DNA of 9,876 bases from CAZWHE01 sp964633825 (GTDB taxonomy: Bacteria > Planctomycetota > B15-G4 > CAYZWU01). Of the stretch, positions 1-7,463 are shown piece after piece. Position numbers and translations under genes: made by a program. Each line of letters begins with the position of its first letter. Positions within the stretch are counted from its first letter, which is position 1. The stretch is taken from assembly GCA_964633825.1 (NCBI GenBank), contig CAZWHE010000148.1:1-9876 (forward strand), given 5' to 3'. The notes beneath the pieces were generated by a model. It was not told the origin of the DNA, searched no databases, and worked only from the letters and a program-made list of their open reading frames with translations.

Positions 1-1
1 C

Positions 2-1225
2 AAGGTGACGCGCGAGGAGGAGATGGTCTCGCTCGCCCGCAAAGCGGGCGCTTCGGGAATCAACGTGGCCGGGATCTGCTGCACGGCCAACGAGATCCTC
101 ATGCGCCATGGAATGCCCATCGCCGGCAACTACCTTCACCAGGAGCTGGCGATCCTCACGGGGGCCGTGGACGCCATGGTCGTCGATGTGCAGTGCGTGA
201 TTCCGTCCCTGACGCAGGTCGCGTCGTGCCACCACACCCGGGTGGTGACCACGTCGCACAAGGCCCACATCCCCGGGGCCGTGCGCGTCGAGTTCGATCC
301 GGCCAGGCCGGCCGAGACGGCGCGCGAGATCGTGAAGCAGGCCGTGGAAGCCTTCTCCTCGCGGGATCCCGACAAGATCAGGATCCCGAAAGAGAAGATG
401 GATCTCGTGGCGGGCTTCACCAACGAGAACCTTTCCTATTACATGGGCGGCCGCTTCCGCCGGGGATGGCGTCCCCTGAACGACGCCGTCGCAGCCGGTC
501 GGTTGCGCGGCGTGGCCGGTGTGGTGGGGTGCAACACGACGAAAGTGGTTCAGGACGCCAATCACCTCGCCCTGGTGCGGGGCCTCATCGCGCAGGACGT
601 GCTCGTCGTTCAGACGGGGTGCAGCGCCATCGCCTCGGCCAAGGCGGGCTTGCTCCGTTCCGGCGAGGCGCTCGAGCATGCCGGTCCCGGCCTCCGCGAG
701 GTCTGCGAAGCCGTGGGGATTCCGCCCGTGCTTCACATGGGGAGCTGCGTGGACAATTCCCGCATCCTGACAGCCTGCGTTTCCATGGTCGCCGAGGGCG
801 GCATCGGCCAGGATCTCTCCGAGCTCCCCGTGGCCGCGGCCGCGCCCGAGGCGATGAGCGAGAAAGCCGTCACCATCGGCTTGTACGCCGTGGCCTCAGG
901 CTTTTTCACCGTCTTCATGCCTGTTCCGCGCGTGGCCGGGAGCGAGGTCGTTCGCCAATACCTGGAAAAGGATGTCGAGGCCGAAACGGGCGGCAAGTTT
1001 CTCTTTACCAATGATGTGGAGAAGGCTGTGGGCGCCATAACGGCCCATCTCGACGAGAAACGGAAAAAGCTGAAGCTCTCTCCCATGCTCTACCAGGACG
1101 GCGTCCTCTCGGGCGATCCGGCTTCGTCGCGGAGCCTGACTTCTTACACCACGCCCACGGGCGTGGAATTCCTGGGATGCGGCAAGCAGCAGGACAGAAG
1201 CCAGAAAAGACAACCGGAGGATTGA
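2..1225 (+). CDS. acsA: Carbon monoxide dehydrogenase catalytic subunit, C-terminal part (5' truncated)
   Basis: The Ni-Fe CODH subunit interconverts CO2 and CO on the Ni-Fe-S C-cluster and feeds CO to acetyl-CoA synthase. The frame is open from the left edge, so the gene begins upstream; about 407 of the usual 630-680 residues are present. Counting from the GTG at position 5, the C-cluster cysteines of the family are visible: Cys26 in GICCTANE, Cys64 in DVQC, Cys176 in GCNTTK, Cys206 in TGCSA and Cys248 in GSCVDNSR. They correspond to Cys295, 333, 446, 476 and 526 of Carboxydothermus CODH-II; the 26-64 and 176-206 spacings are identical to that enzyme. Lys287 in EAMSEKA matches its catalytic lysine. 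The histidine ligand and the B/D-cluster cysteines would lie upstream of the window. The stop is followed one base later by the next start. Because acsB is in the same operon, I assign the CODH/ACS-type subunit (acsA); cooS is the alternative name. Confidence 0.96.
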   Translation, partial: KVTREEEMVSLARKAGASGINVAGICCTANEILMRHGMPIAGNYLHQELAILTGAVDAMVVDVQCVIPSLTQVASCHHTRVVTTSHKAHIPGAVRVEFDPARPAETAREIVKQAVEAFSSRDPDKIRIPKEKMDLVAGFTNENLSYYMGGRFRRGWRPLNDAVAAGRLRGVAGVVGCNTTKVVQDANHLALVRGLIAQDVLVVQTGCSAIASAKAGLLRSGEALEHAGPGLREVCEAVGIPPVLHMGSCVDNSRILTACVSMVAEGGIGQDLSELPVAAAAPEAMSEKAVTIGLYAVASGFFTVFMPVPRVAGSEVVRQYLEKDVEAETGGKFLFTNDVEKAVGAITAHLDEKRKKLKLSPMLYQDGVLSGDPASSRSLTSYTTPTGVEFLGCGKQQDRSQKRQPED

Positions 1226-1226
1226 T

Positions 1227-2858
1227 TTGCACCGGAAACTGATATTCAAGAGCGACCGCTGTCTCGCTTGCAAGGCCTGTGAGCTGGTCTGCAGTGTCGT
1301 TCATTCCGAAAGCCAAACGCTGGAGAAGGCCGTCCTCGAATCGCCCCGGCCGATCAGGCGGGTGAAGCTCGCCGCCGGCGGGGACGGGATCGAGGCCCTG
1401 CGCTGCGATCAGTGTCTCGAGCCGCTCTGCGTTTTCAGCTGCAAGAGCGGGGCGCTCAGCCGCGATGCCGACAGCGGAACGGCCTCTCTCGATCCGGAAC
1501 GGTGCGTGGGGTGCTGGATGTGCTTCATGGTCTGTCCCTTTGGAATCCGACCCGACCACGATTCGGACAAGGCTCTGCGGTGCGATGTCTGCTCCGACCG
1601 GGAGAGCCCGGCCTGCGCCGATGCCTGTCCCACCGGAGCTCTTGCACTCAGCGAGGAGGAGCGCGACGCGGGCGGCTCCGATTTCCACGGCCGCGTCGTT
1701 GTGATCGGCGCATCCGCCGCCGGGGTCGCGGCCTGTGAAGCGGTGGACGAGTTCGCGCCCGGGGCATCGGTCACGCTCGTCACCAAGGAAGACACCTCCT
1801 CCTATTCGAGACCGCTCCTTCCCTACCTCCTCTCGGGAAGGATCGATCGCGAAAAGATCTTCTGGCGGCCCGAGGGTTATCTCGAGGAACAGCTCGGCGT
1901 CGAGGTGCTCCGGGGCGTCGGGGCGGCCGGTCTCGACGAGGACGCCGGCAGGATCGAGCTCGACAACGGGGCGCACATCGACTACGACCGCCTGATCATC
2001 ACCACGGGGGCGGGCGGAAAGGTGCCGGACATTCCCGGAATCGCTCTTTCCGGGGTGTTTGCCATGAGGAATCTCGAAGACCTGGACGGCATGGACAACC
2101 TGGCCGAAAAAGGGCGCAGCGCCGTCGTGCTCGGCGGCGGCAACGTGGGCCTACAAACGGCGGAGGCCCTTCTGGCCCGCGGCATGGAGGTGACCGTCGT
2201 GGTCCGGTCGCCCCACCTCCTCTCCCAGATGGTGGACGAGGAAGCGGGCCGGAGAGTGGGCGAGCTCTTCGCTAGCCGGGGCGTCCATGTCCGCACGGGG
2301 CGCGGTGTCGTCGCTGTCGAGGGCGAGGAGAAAGTGACGGGCGTCCGCTTCGACAACGACGAGCAAATGGAGACCGACCTCGTGGTGGTCGGCAAGGGGA
2401 TCTCGCCCAACGTGGAGTGGCTGCAAGAGACGGGGCTCGAGCTCGGCCGGGGTCTCGTCGTCGACCGATGCGGCCGGACGAACCTCCCCGGAATCTTCGC
2501 GGCCGGGGACTGCGCCGAAACAAAGGGCCCCGTCGGCGCGGAAACAACGGTGAGCGGAATCTGGCCCGTTGCCTACGAGATGGGCCGCGCCGCCGGAAGC
2601 GCGGCCGTGGGGATCGAACGGGAATCGGCCGGCGCCCTCGGCATGAACGCTTCCCGCTTTTTCGACGTGCCCATCGTGTCCATCGGCGTTGTTCGCCCCG
2701 AGAAGGCCGAAGGGTGCCGGGAAATAATCCTGGCGCGCAGGGAAGACGTCTATCGCAAGCTCCTATTTCGAGGGGCGTCTCGTGGGCGCTCTCCTTTACG
2801 GCGATATTTCGGGCGCGGGAGCCTTCTACCGTCTCTACCGCGAAAGAATCGATATTGA
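1227..2858 (+). CDS. Fused CooF-like polyferredoxin and FAD/NAD(P)-dependent oxidoreductase (frameshifted near its 3' end)
   Basis: The likely role is electron transfer between CODH and NAD(P)H. The start is TTG, chosen because GGAGG at 1216-1220 lies six bases before it and the stop of acsA is one base upstream. Residues 1-140 carry 16 cysteines in four groups (12/15/18/22, 60/63/68/72, 93/96/99/103, 119/122/130/134), the pattern of four [4Fe-4S] clusters as in CooF/HycB proteins. From about residue 155 follows a pyridine nucleotide-disulfide-type flavoprotein: FAD-binding GASAAG at 161-166, NAD(P)-binding GGGNVG at 303-308 and the second FAD motif AAGDCAE at 425-431. The segment SRPLLPYLLSG lacks the redox cysteine of NADH oxidases and CoA-disulfide reductases, which fits transfer to Fe-S clusters. 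The frame ends at 2858 with an arginine-rich tail that looks wrong; homologous sequence resumes in the +1 frame from 2764 to 2943, giving a corrected length of about 571 residues. Whether NADH or NADPH is used cannot be read here. Confidence 0.9.
   Translation: MHRKLIFKSDRCLACKACELVCSVVHSESQTLEKAVLESPRPIRRVKLAAGGDGIEALRCDQCLEPLCVFSCKSGALSRDADSGTASLDPERCVGCWMCFMVCPFGIRPDHDSDKALRCDVCSDRESPACADACPTGALALSEEERDAGGSDFHGRVVVIGASAAGVAACEAVDEFAPGASVTLVTKEDTSSYSRPLLPYLLSGRIDREKIFWRPEGYLEEQLGVEVLRGVGAAGLDEDAGRIELDNGAHIDYDRLIITTGAGGKVPDIPGIALSGVFAMRNLEDLDGMDNLAEKGRSAVVLGGGNVGLQTAEALLARGMEVTVVVRSPHLLSQMVDEEAGRRVGELFASRGVHVRTGRGVVAVEGEEKVTGVRFDNDEQMETDLVVVGKGISPNVEWLQETGLELGRGLVVDRCGRTNLPGIFAAGDCAETKGPVGAETTVSGIWPVAYEMGRAAGSAAVGIERESAGALGMNASRFFDVPIVSIGVVRPEKAEGCREIILARREDVYRKLLFRGASRGRSPLRRYFGRGSLLPSLPRKNRY
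2760..2764 (+). other. Single-base frame break in the ferredoxin-flavoprotein gene
   Basis: Up to the CTC codon at 2760-2762 the protein reads ...DVYRKL in frame. Skipping one base (the C at 2763) gives YFEGRLVGALLYGD in the next frame, which is the normal C-terminal core of this flavoprotein family. The unshifted frame turns into an Arg/Ser-rich tail typical of out-of-frame GC-rich DNA. The bases here are CTCCTAT, so one extra C in a CC pair would explain it. It can be a real mutation, a sequencing or assembly error, or, less likely, +1 recoding at the CTA codon. Confidence 0.8.
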
Positions 2859-2943
2859 AAAAGAAATCATTGAAGAGCTCGATGACGCCCGGGCGGTGCG
2901 GGTGTTGAGATCATTGGTCCCCGCGGGATTGATGGGAGTTTGA
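2764..2943 (+). pseudogene. Out-of-frame C-terminal 59 residues of the ferredoxin-flavoprotein
   Basis: This reads YFEGRLVGALLYGD at its start and ends ...VPAGLMGV with TGA at 2941-2943. It has no start codon or ribosome binding site of its own near 2764, so it is the displaced end of the preceding gene and not a separate gene. Its stop lies six bases before the acsB ATG, the tight spacing seen elsewhere in this operon. The premature stop at 2858 would instead leave a 91-base gap. This supports the +1 frame as the ancestral one. The SD-like GGGAG for acsB (2934-2938) sits inside its last codons. Confidence 0.75.
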
Positions 2944-2949
2944 ACGGAA

Positions 2950-5139
2950 ATGTCCAGAATCATAGCGGCCGCAGCGATCCGGGGCGCACACGCCTGCGTG
3001 GAGCGGGCCGAAAAAGAACTGGCGCGGGCTCTCGAGAGCCATGGCCGGGACAAGGAGGTCGGTTTCGAAGGAACGGCCTACGCCCTTCCCGTGATCCTGG
3101 CCCTCCTCGGCCGGAGAGTGGAAAAGATCGGCGACCTGGAAGAGGTTCTCCAAGACGCGCGGCGATGGCTCCCGCCCGTGCCGCGGGACGAGCTCTGGCT
3201 TCCCTATCTGGGCGGCGCCCTCGACGCCGGTGCGGCCACCCTCGTGGCCCATGAAACAGTGGAAGCTCTCAAGCCGCTCGACGGCCATGACCTGGCGAGC
3301 GATTTCTGGCTCGGGCCGACGCCCGATTCCATTCTCCGGGAGCAGGGGATCAAGCTCGTCGACGGACGGATGCCGGGCTTCGCCGCCTGCGTGGGCGCCC
3401 TTCCCGACGACGAAAAGGCCGACCGGCTCGCCCGCGATCTCCAGGAGCGCAACATCCTCGTCTTCATGGGCTCGAACACGGCGGGCGAGACGATGGCCGG
3501 CCAGCTTCACAGGCGCGGCGTGGAAATGAACTGGGACACCTTTCTCGTTCCCTACGGGCCGGACACGTCTTCCATCGTCCACGCGCTCGGGTTCGCGTGC
3601 CGCGCCGCCATGACCTTCGGCGGGCTCCAGCCGGGCGGCCTCGCCGAGGCCCGGGAGATCCTGCTCTACAACAAGAGAAGGGTCTTCGCCTTCGTGCTCG
3701 CCCTGGGCGAAGTGGACGACGAGAAGTACGCCACGGCGGCGGGCGCGATCAATTTCGGATTTCCCGTGATCGCCGACACCGACATTCCCCAGATTCTGCC
3801 GACCGGGATCTGCACGTACGAGCACGTGGTTTCGAATATTTCTCACAAGGATCTCCCCTCCCGCGCGATCGAGGTGCGCGGCCTCAAGATCCAGACCGTC
3901 GAGATCCCGATCCCCGTGCGCCACGGCCCCGCCTTCGAGGGGGAGAGGGTGCGCAGGGAGGAGATGGCCGTCGAATTCGGAGGCAAGAAAGAGCGGGGAT
4001 TCGAGTTCCTCACGAGCCGGCGGATGGATGAGCTGGAAGACGGCCGGATCGAGGTGAAGGGGCCCGAGATCAGCGACGTCGAGGAAGGCGCCCGCCTGCC
4101 TCTCGCCGTCTTCGTCGAGGTGGCGGGGCGCAAGATGCAGCCCGACTACGAGTCGATCCTGGAGAGGCATATCCACAGCTTCCTCTCCGAGCCGATGGGG
4201 GTGATGCACCTGGGACAGCGCGACACGGTCTGGCTCCGGATCTCGAAGAAAGCGCGCGATTCGGGCTTTACAATCGCCCACCTCGGGACCGTTCTCATTC
4301 ACAAGATGAAGAACGATTTCCCCGCCATCGTCGACAAGGTGCAGGTCACGCTCTTCACCGAGACCGAGGGCGTGGAGGAGCTCTATCCCCGGGCCGTCGA
4401 AGCTTACAAGCACCGGGACGAACGGGTGGGCACCATGACCGACGAGAGCGTGGACGAGTATTTCTCCTGCGCCCTCTGCCAGAGCTATGCGCCCAACCAT
4501 GTCTGCATCATCACCCCCGAGCGGCTCGGTCTCTGCGGCGCCTACAACTGGCTCGACGCCAAGGCCGCCCACGAGATCAACCCCCACGGCGGGAACCAGC
4601 CGGTCAAGAAGGGCGACGTTCTCGACTCGGTCGCCGGCAAGTGGAAGGGCGTCAACGAGTTCGTCGAGCAGGCCACGGGCGGGGAGTTTACGGGATTCTC
4701 GGCCTACTCGATGATCGATGAGCCGATGACGTCGTGCGGGTGCTTCGAGTGCATCGCCTGCGTCCTTCCGGGCACGGGCGGCATCATGATCGTCGACAGG
4801 GAGAGCACGTGCCAGACGCCGGTGGGAATGGCCTTTTCCTCCCTCGCAGAGGTGACGGGCGGCGGGCAGCAGACCCCGGGGTTCATCGGCATCGGCACTC
4901 TCTATATTCTTTCCAAGAAGTTCATCAGCGCCGACGGCGGGCTGGCCCGTCTCGTCTGGACCACGACGAACGTGAAGGACCGGCTCGGAGACGCCCTCCG
5001 CGAACGGTGCGCCGAGATCGGAATGCCCGATCTCTACAACAAGATCGCCGATGAATCGGTCTGCACCGACCTGGAGCCCCTGATCGAACACCTGGCGGCA
5101 ATGGAACACCCGGCGCTCACTATGGGAGAAATGATCTGA
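2950..5139 (+). CDS. acsB: Acetyl-CoA synthase (CODH/ACS complex, acetyl-CoA synthase subunit)
   Basis: This enzyme condenses CO, a methyl group from the corrinoid iron-sulfur protein and CoA into acetyl-CoA at the Ni-Ni-[4Fe-4S] A-cluster; the reaction is reversible. At 729 residues it has the length of the Moorella thermoacetica enzyme, including the N-terminal CODH-contact domains that archaeal homologues lack. The A-cluster residues are all present: Cys507, Cys510, Cys519 and Cys529, then the Cys596-Gly597-Cys598 motif that holds the distal nickel. Each is offset by exactly one from the Moorella ligands 506, 509, 518, 528, 595 and 597. Trp428 matches a pocket tryptophan. From memory, the position of Moorella Phe512 is Tyr513 here (CQSYAPNH), a conservative change. 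The ATG at 2950 has GGGAG at 2934-2938, 11 bases upstream. The stop TGA shares its last base with the ATG of acsD, indicating translational coupling. Confidence 0.98.
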   Translation: MSRIIAAAAIRGAHACVERAEKELARALESHGRDKEVGFEGTAYALPVILALLGRRVEKIGDLEEVLQDARRWLPPVPRDELWLPYLGGALDAGAATLVAHETVEALKPLDGHDLASDFWLGPTPDSILREQGIKLVDGRMPGFAACVGALPDDEKADRLARDLQERNILVFMGSNTAGETMAGQLHRRGVEMNWDTFLVPYGPDTSSIVHALGFACRAAMTFGGLQPGGLAEAREILLYNKRRVFAFVLALGEVDDEKYATAAGAINFGFPVIADTDIPQILPTGICTYEHVVSNISHKDLPSRAIEVRGLKIQTVEIPIPVRHGPAFEGERVRREEMAVEFGGKKERGFEFLTSRRMDELEDGRIEVKGPEISDVEEGARLPLAVFVEVAGRKMQPDYESILERHIHSFLSEPMGVMHLGQRDTVWLRISKKARDSGFTIAHLGTVLIHKMKNDFPAIVDKVQVTLFTETEGVEELYPRAVEAYKHRDERVGTMTDESVDEYFSCALCQSYAPNHVCIITPERLGLCGAYNWLDAKAAHEINPHGGNQPVKKGDVLDSVAGKWKGVNEFVEQATGGEFTGFSAYSMIDEPMTSCGCFECIACVLPGTGGIMIVDRESTCQTPVGMAFSSLAEVTGGGQQTPGFIGIGTLYILSKKFISADGGLARLVWTTTNVKDRLGDALRERCAEIGMPDLYNKIADESVCTDLEPLIEHLAAMEHPALTMGEMI

Positions 5140-6083
5140 TGACGCTGAGAGAACAGACAAAGAAGTGGCCCGGCCGGATCCGGGAGGCCGTGCTCGGGGC
5201 CGGGGGCAGGAAAACCCTCACAGTGGGCGGGGGAAAGGGGCTTCCCCTGCACACCTTCGAGGCCGAGTTTCCCCGCCGGCCCGTTCTCGCCCTCGAGATC
5301 GTCGACATCGACCCGCCCCGCTGGGTGGAGACGGTGCGCGGGCCCTGGGAAGGCCTTTTGGGTAAACCGGCCGAGGCGGCGAAAAAAGCGGTCGACGAAT
5401 ACGGCGCCGACCTGGTCATGGTCAACCTCATGGGAACACACCCGGACCGGGGGGACCGGAAACCGGCCGAGGCCGAGGCCGACGTGAAATCCGTGCTCGA
5501 CGCGGTCGATGTTCCCCTCATCGTCAAGGGGCCGGGGAGCGGGCCCAAGCAGAACGATGTTCTTTCCAGGGTGGCCGAGGCGTTCCAGGGGGAGGGACTC
5601 GTTCTTCACTCGGCCTGCCAGGAGGATTACAAGACGCTGGCCGCCGTGACCGTCGCCTACGGCCACGTGCTCGTTTCCGAGAGCCCCATCGATCTCAACA
5701 TCGCCAAGCAGGTGAACATCCTCCTCTCCGACTCGAGCGTCGACCTCGACCGGGTGCTCATCGATCCCCTCACGGGCGGTCTCGGGTACGGGCTCGAGTA
5801 CACCTACTCGGTCATGGAGAGGATCCGCCTCGCCGCTCTGGGCGGGGACAAGATGCTCGATTCGCCCGTCATCTGCCTGATCGGGGAGGAGGCCTGGAAG
5901 GTGAAAGAGGTCAAGGTCCCGGCCGAGACGGAGCCCCTCTGGGGGGAGCAAAAGGAAAGGGGCGTCAACTGGGAGGTGGCCACGGCCCTTCCCCTGCTCG
6001 AGGCCGGAGCGGACGTGCTCGTTCTGCGCCACCCCGAGGCCCTCGCCAGGATGAGGGCGCAGATGGAAACCTGGTTCAGCTGA
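5139..6083 (+). CDS. acsD: Corrinoid iron-sulfur protein, small subunit
   Basis: This is the TIM-barrel small subunit of the CFeSP heterodimer, which carries a methyl group on cobalt from methyltetrahydrofolate methyltransferase to acetyl-CoA synthase in the cytoplasm. The 314 residues are of normal family length. Recognisable segments are LTVGGGKGLPLHTFE (about 28-42), LEIVDIDPPRW (about 52-62), LVMVNLMGTHPD (about 91-102), VPLIVKGPGSGPKQNDV (about 126-142) and IDPLTGGLGYG (about 208-218), as in CdhD/AcsD proteins. No Fe-S motif is expected or seen in this subunit. The ATG overlaps the acsB stop by one base (TGATG), with GGGAGA a few bases before; a fixed ratio with acsB through coupling is likely. 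The large subunit follows 29 bases later. Confidence 0.96.
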   Translation: MTLREQTKKWPGRIREAVLGAGGRKTLTVGGGKGLPLHTFEAEFPRRPVLALEIVDIDPPRWVETVRGPWEGLLGKPAEAAKKAVDEYGADLVMVNLMGTHPDRGDRKPAEAEADVKSVLDAVDVPLIVKGPGSGPKQNDVLSRVAEAFQGEGLVLHSACQEDYKTLAAVTVAYGHVLVSESPIDLNIAKQVNILLSDSSVDLDRVLIDPLTGGLGYGLEYTYSVMERIRLAALGGDKMLDSPVICLIGEEAWKVKEVKVPAETEPLWGEQKERGVNWEVATALPLLEAGADVLVLRHPEALARMRAQMETWFS

Positions 6084-6112
6084 CCAAAGGATGAAAGGAG
6101 CGGAAAGAGAGA

Positions 6113-7459
6113 ATGGCTTTGACCGGACTGCAGATATTCAAGCTTCTCCCGGGAACGAACTGCCGCGACTGCGGCCACCCGACCTGCCTCGCCTTCGCCA
6201 TGAAGCTCGCCGCGGGCAAGGAGAGCCTCGACAAGTGTCCCGATGCGTCGGACGAAGTGAAGGCCGCCCTGGGCGCGGCTTCGGCGCCGCCGATCCGGGG
6301 CGTCACCGTGGGAGCGGGGGAGCGCGCCGTGACGGTGGGCGAAGAGACGGTCTTCTTCAGGCACGAGAAGACCTTCGTCCATCACCCCGCTTTTTTCCGC
6401 CTCCTCGACCCCGCCGGGAAGACGGCGGAAGAGACGGAAGCGATGTTGAAAGAATGGGCGGCCGTCCGGATCGACCGCGCCGGCGAGGTCTTTCGCATCG
6501 ACGGCGTCGCCATTGCCGAGACGCCCGGCGCGTTGGATGAATCGGCCGCTGCCGCGGCCGCGGCGGCGAAACAGGGCCTTCCCGCGGCCGTGATGGCGGC
6601 CACGCCCGAAGGCGCCCGCGCGATCCTGGAAGAGCTGAAAGGACAGAAACCCCTCCTCGTTCCGCCCGTCGACGCCGACCGGGCCCCATACATCGCCCTG
6701 GCGAAAGAGCTCGAAACAGCGCTCGTCGTCGCGGCATCAGATCTGGACGAGCTCGCAGCGGCAGCGGCCGAGGCCGCGTCGGGGGGACTGGAAGAGATCC
6801 TGCTCGACGTGCCCGGCGGGAACGCGCGGGAGCTTCACCACAACCTCACACTGATCCGGAGGGGGGCGCTCGATCGCGCTCATCCCGGCCTCGCCTATCC
6901 CGTCTTCCTGCATGTAGGCTGCCGTGATCTGGAGAAAGGCGTCCTCGGGATCAGCAAGTTCGCTTCTTTCCTGGTGATCGACGACCAAGAGGGAGAGGCC
7001 TGGCTTCCTCTCTGGACGCTCCGCCAGAACATCTATACCGATCCCCAGAAGCCTCTGAGAATGGACGCCGGGATCTACACCATCGGCGAGCCCGACGAGA
7101 AGTCGCCTCTCCTGGTCACCACGAACTTTTCACTCACCTATTTCATCGTCTCCACCGAGCTCGACGGAACGGGACAGGCCTGCCATCTCGCCGTGGTCGA
7201 GTCGGAGGGGATGAGCGTCCTCACCGCATGGTCGGCGGGCAAGTTTTCGGGCGACCTCGTCGGCAAGGCCCTGCTCGAGATGGGGGCGGCCGATCTGGTC
7301 GGTCACCGGAAAGTGATCATTCCCGGATACGTTGCCGTGATCTCGGGAGAGCTGGAGGATTCCATGGGGAGCGGATGGAAGGTGCTTACAGGTCCGCAGG
7401 AAGCCTCCGACATCGGGCCCTTTTTGAGGGACGTCTGGGAAGCCGCTGGAACGGGCTAA
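6113..7459 (+). CDS. acsC: Corrinoid iron-sulfur protein, large subunit
   Basis: This is the cobalamin- and [4Fe-4S]-binding subunit of the CFeSP; the cluster supplies the electron path for corrinoid reduction. It has 448 residues, close to the ~446 of Moorella AcsC. The N-terminal cluster domain is intact: Cys17, Cys20, Cys25 and Cys42 (NCRDCGHPTC ... KCPD), at the same positions as in Moorella. An alanine-rich stretch at about 144-160 probably forms the linker before the TIM barrel. The C-terminal corrinoid-binding domain contains TTNFSLTYF at 336-344. The ATG was chosen because it gives exactly the family N-terminus; AAAGGAG at 6094-6100 is 12 bases away, slightly far, with a second purine run (GGAAAGAGAG) just before the start. 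The activator gene begins four bases after the stop. Confidence 0.97.
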   Translation: MALTGLQIFKLLPGTNCRDCGHPTCLAFAMKLAAGKESLDKCPDASDEVKAALGAASAPPIRGVTVGAGERAVTVGEETVFFRHEKTFVHHPAFFRLLDPAGKTAEETEAMLKEWAAVRIDRAGEVFRIDGVAIAETPGALDESAAAAAAAAKQGLPAAVMAATPEGARAILEELKGQKPLLVPPVDADRAPYIALAKELETALVVAASDLDELAAAAAEAASGGLEEILLDVPGGNARELHHNLTLIRRGALDRAHPGLAYPVFLHVGCRDLEKGVLGISKFASFLVIDDQEGEAWLPLWTLRQNIYTDPQKPLRMDAGIYTIGEPDEKSPLLVTTNFSLTYFIVSTELDGTGQACHLAVVESEGMSVLTAWSAGKFSGDLVGKALLEMGAADLVGHRKVIIPGYVAVISGELEDSMGSGWKVLTGPQEASDIGPFLRDVWEAAGTG

Positions 7460-7463
7460 AAAC

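Noticed and set aside
1005..1976. Minus-strand open frame of 323 codons across the acsA / ferredoxin-flavoprotein junction
   Set aside because: It spans two well-supported + strand genes and has no family features.
2911..5160. Very long open frame on the minus strand opposite acsB (749 codons)
   Set aside because: It mirrors acsB almost exactly. GC-rich third positions in acsB remove stops from the antisense frame. The product has low-complexity Arg/Gly/Asp/His composition and no recognisable motif, while acsB keeps every A-cluster ligand.
5034..6032. Minus-strand open frame of 332 codons opposite acsD
   Set aside because: Same codon-bias shadow effect; the + strand encodes a complete CFeSP small subunit.
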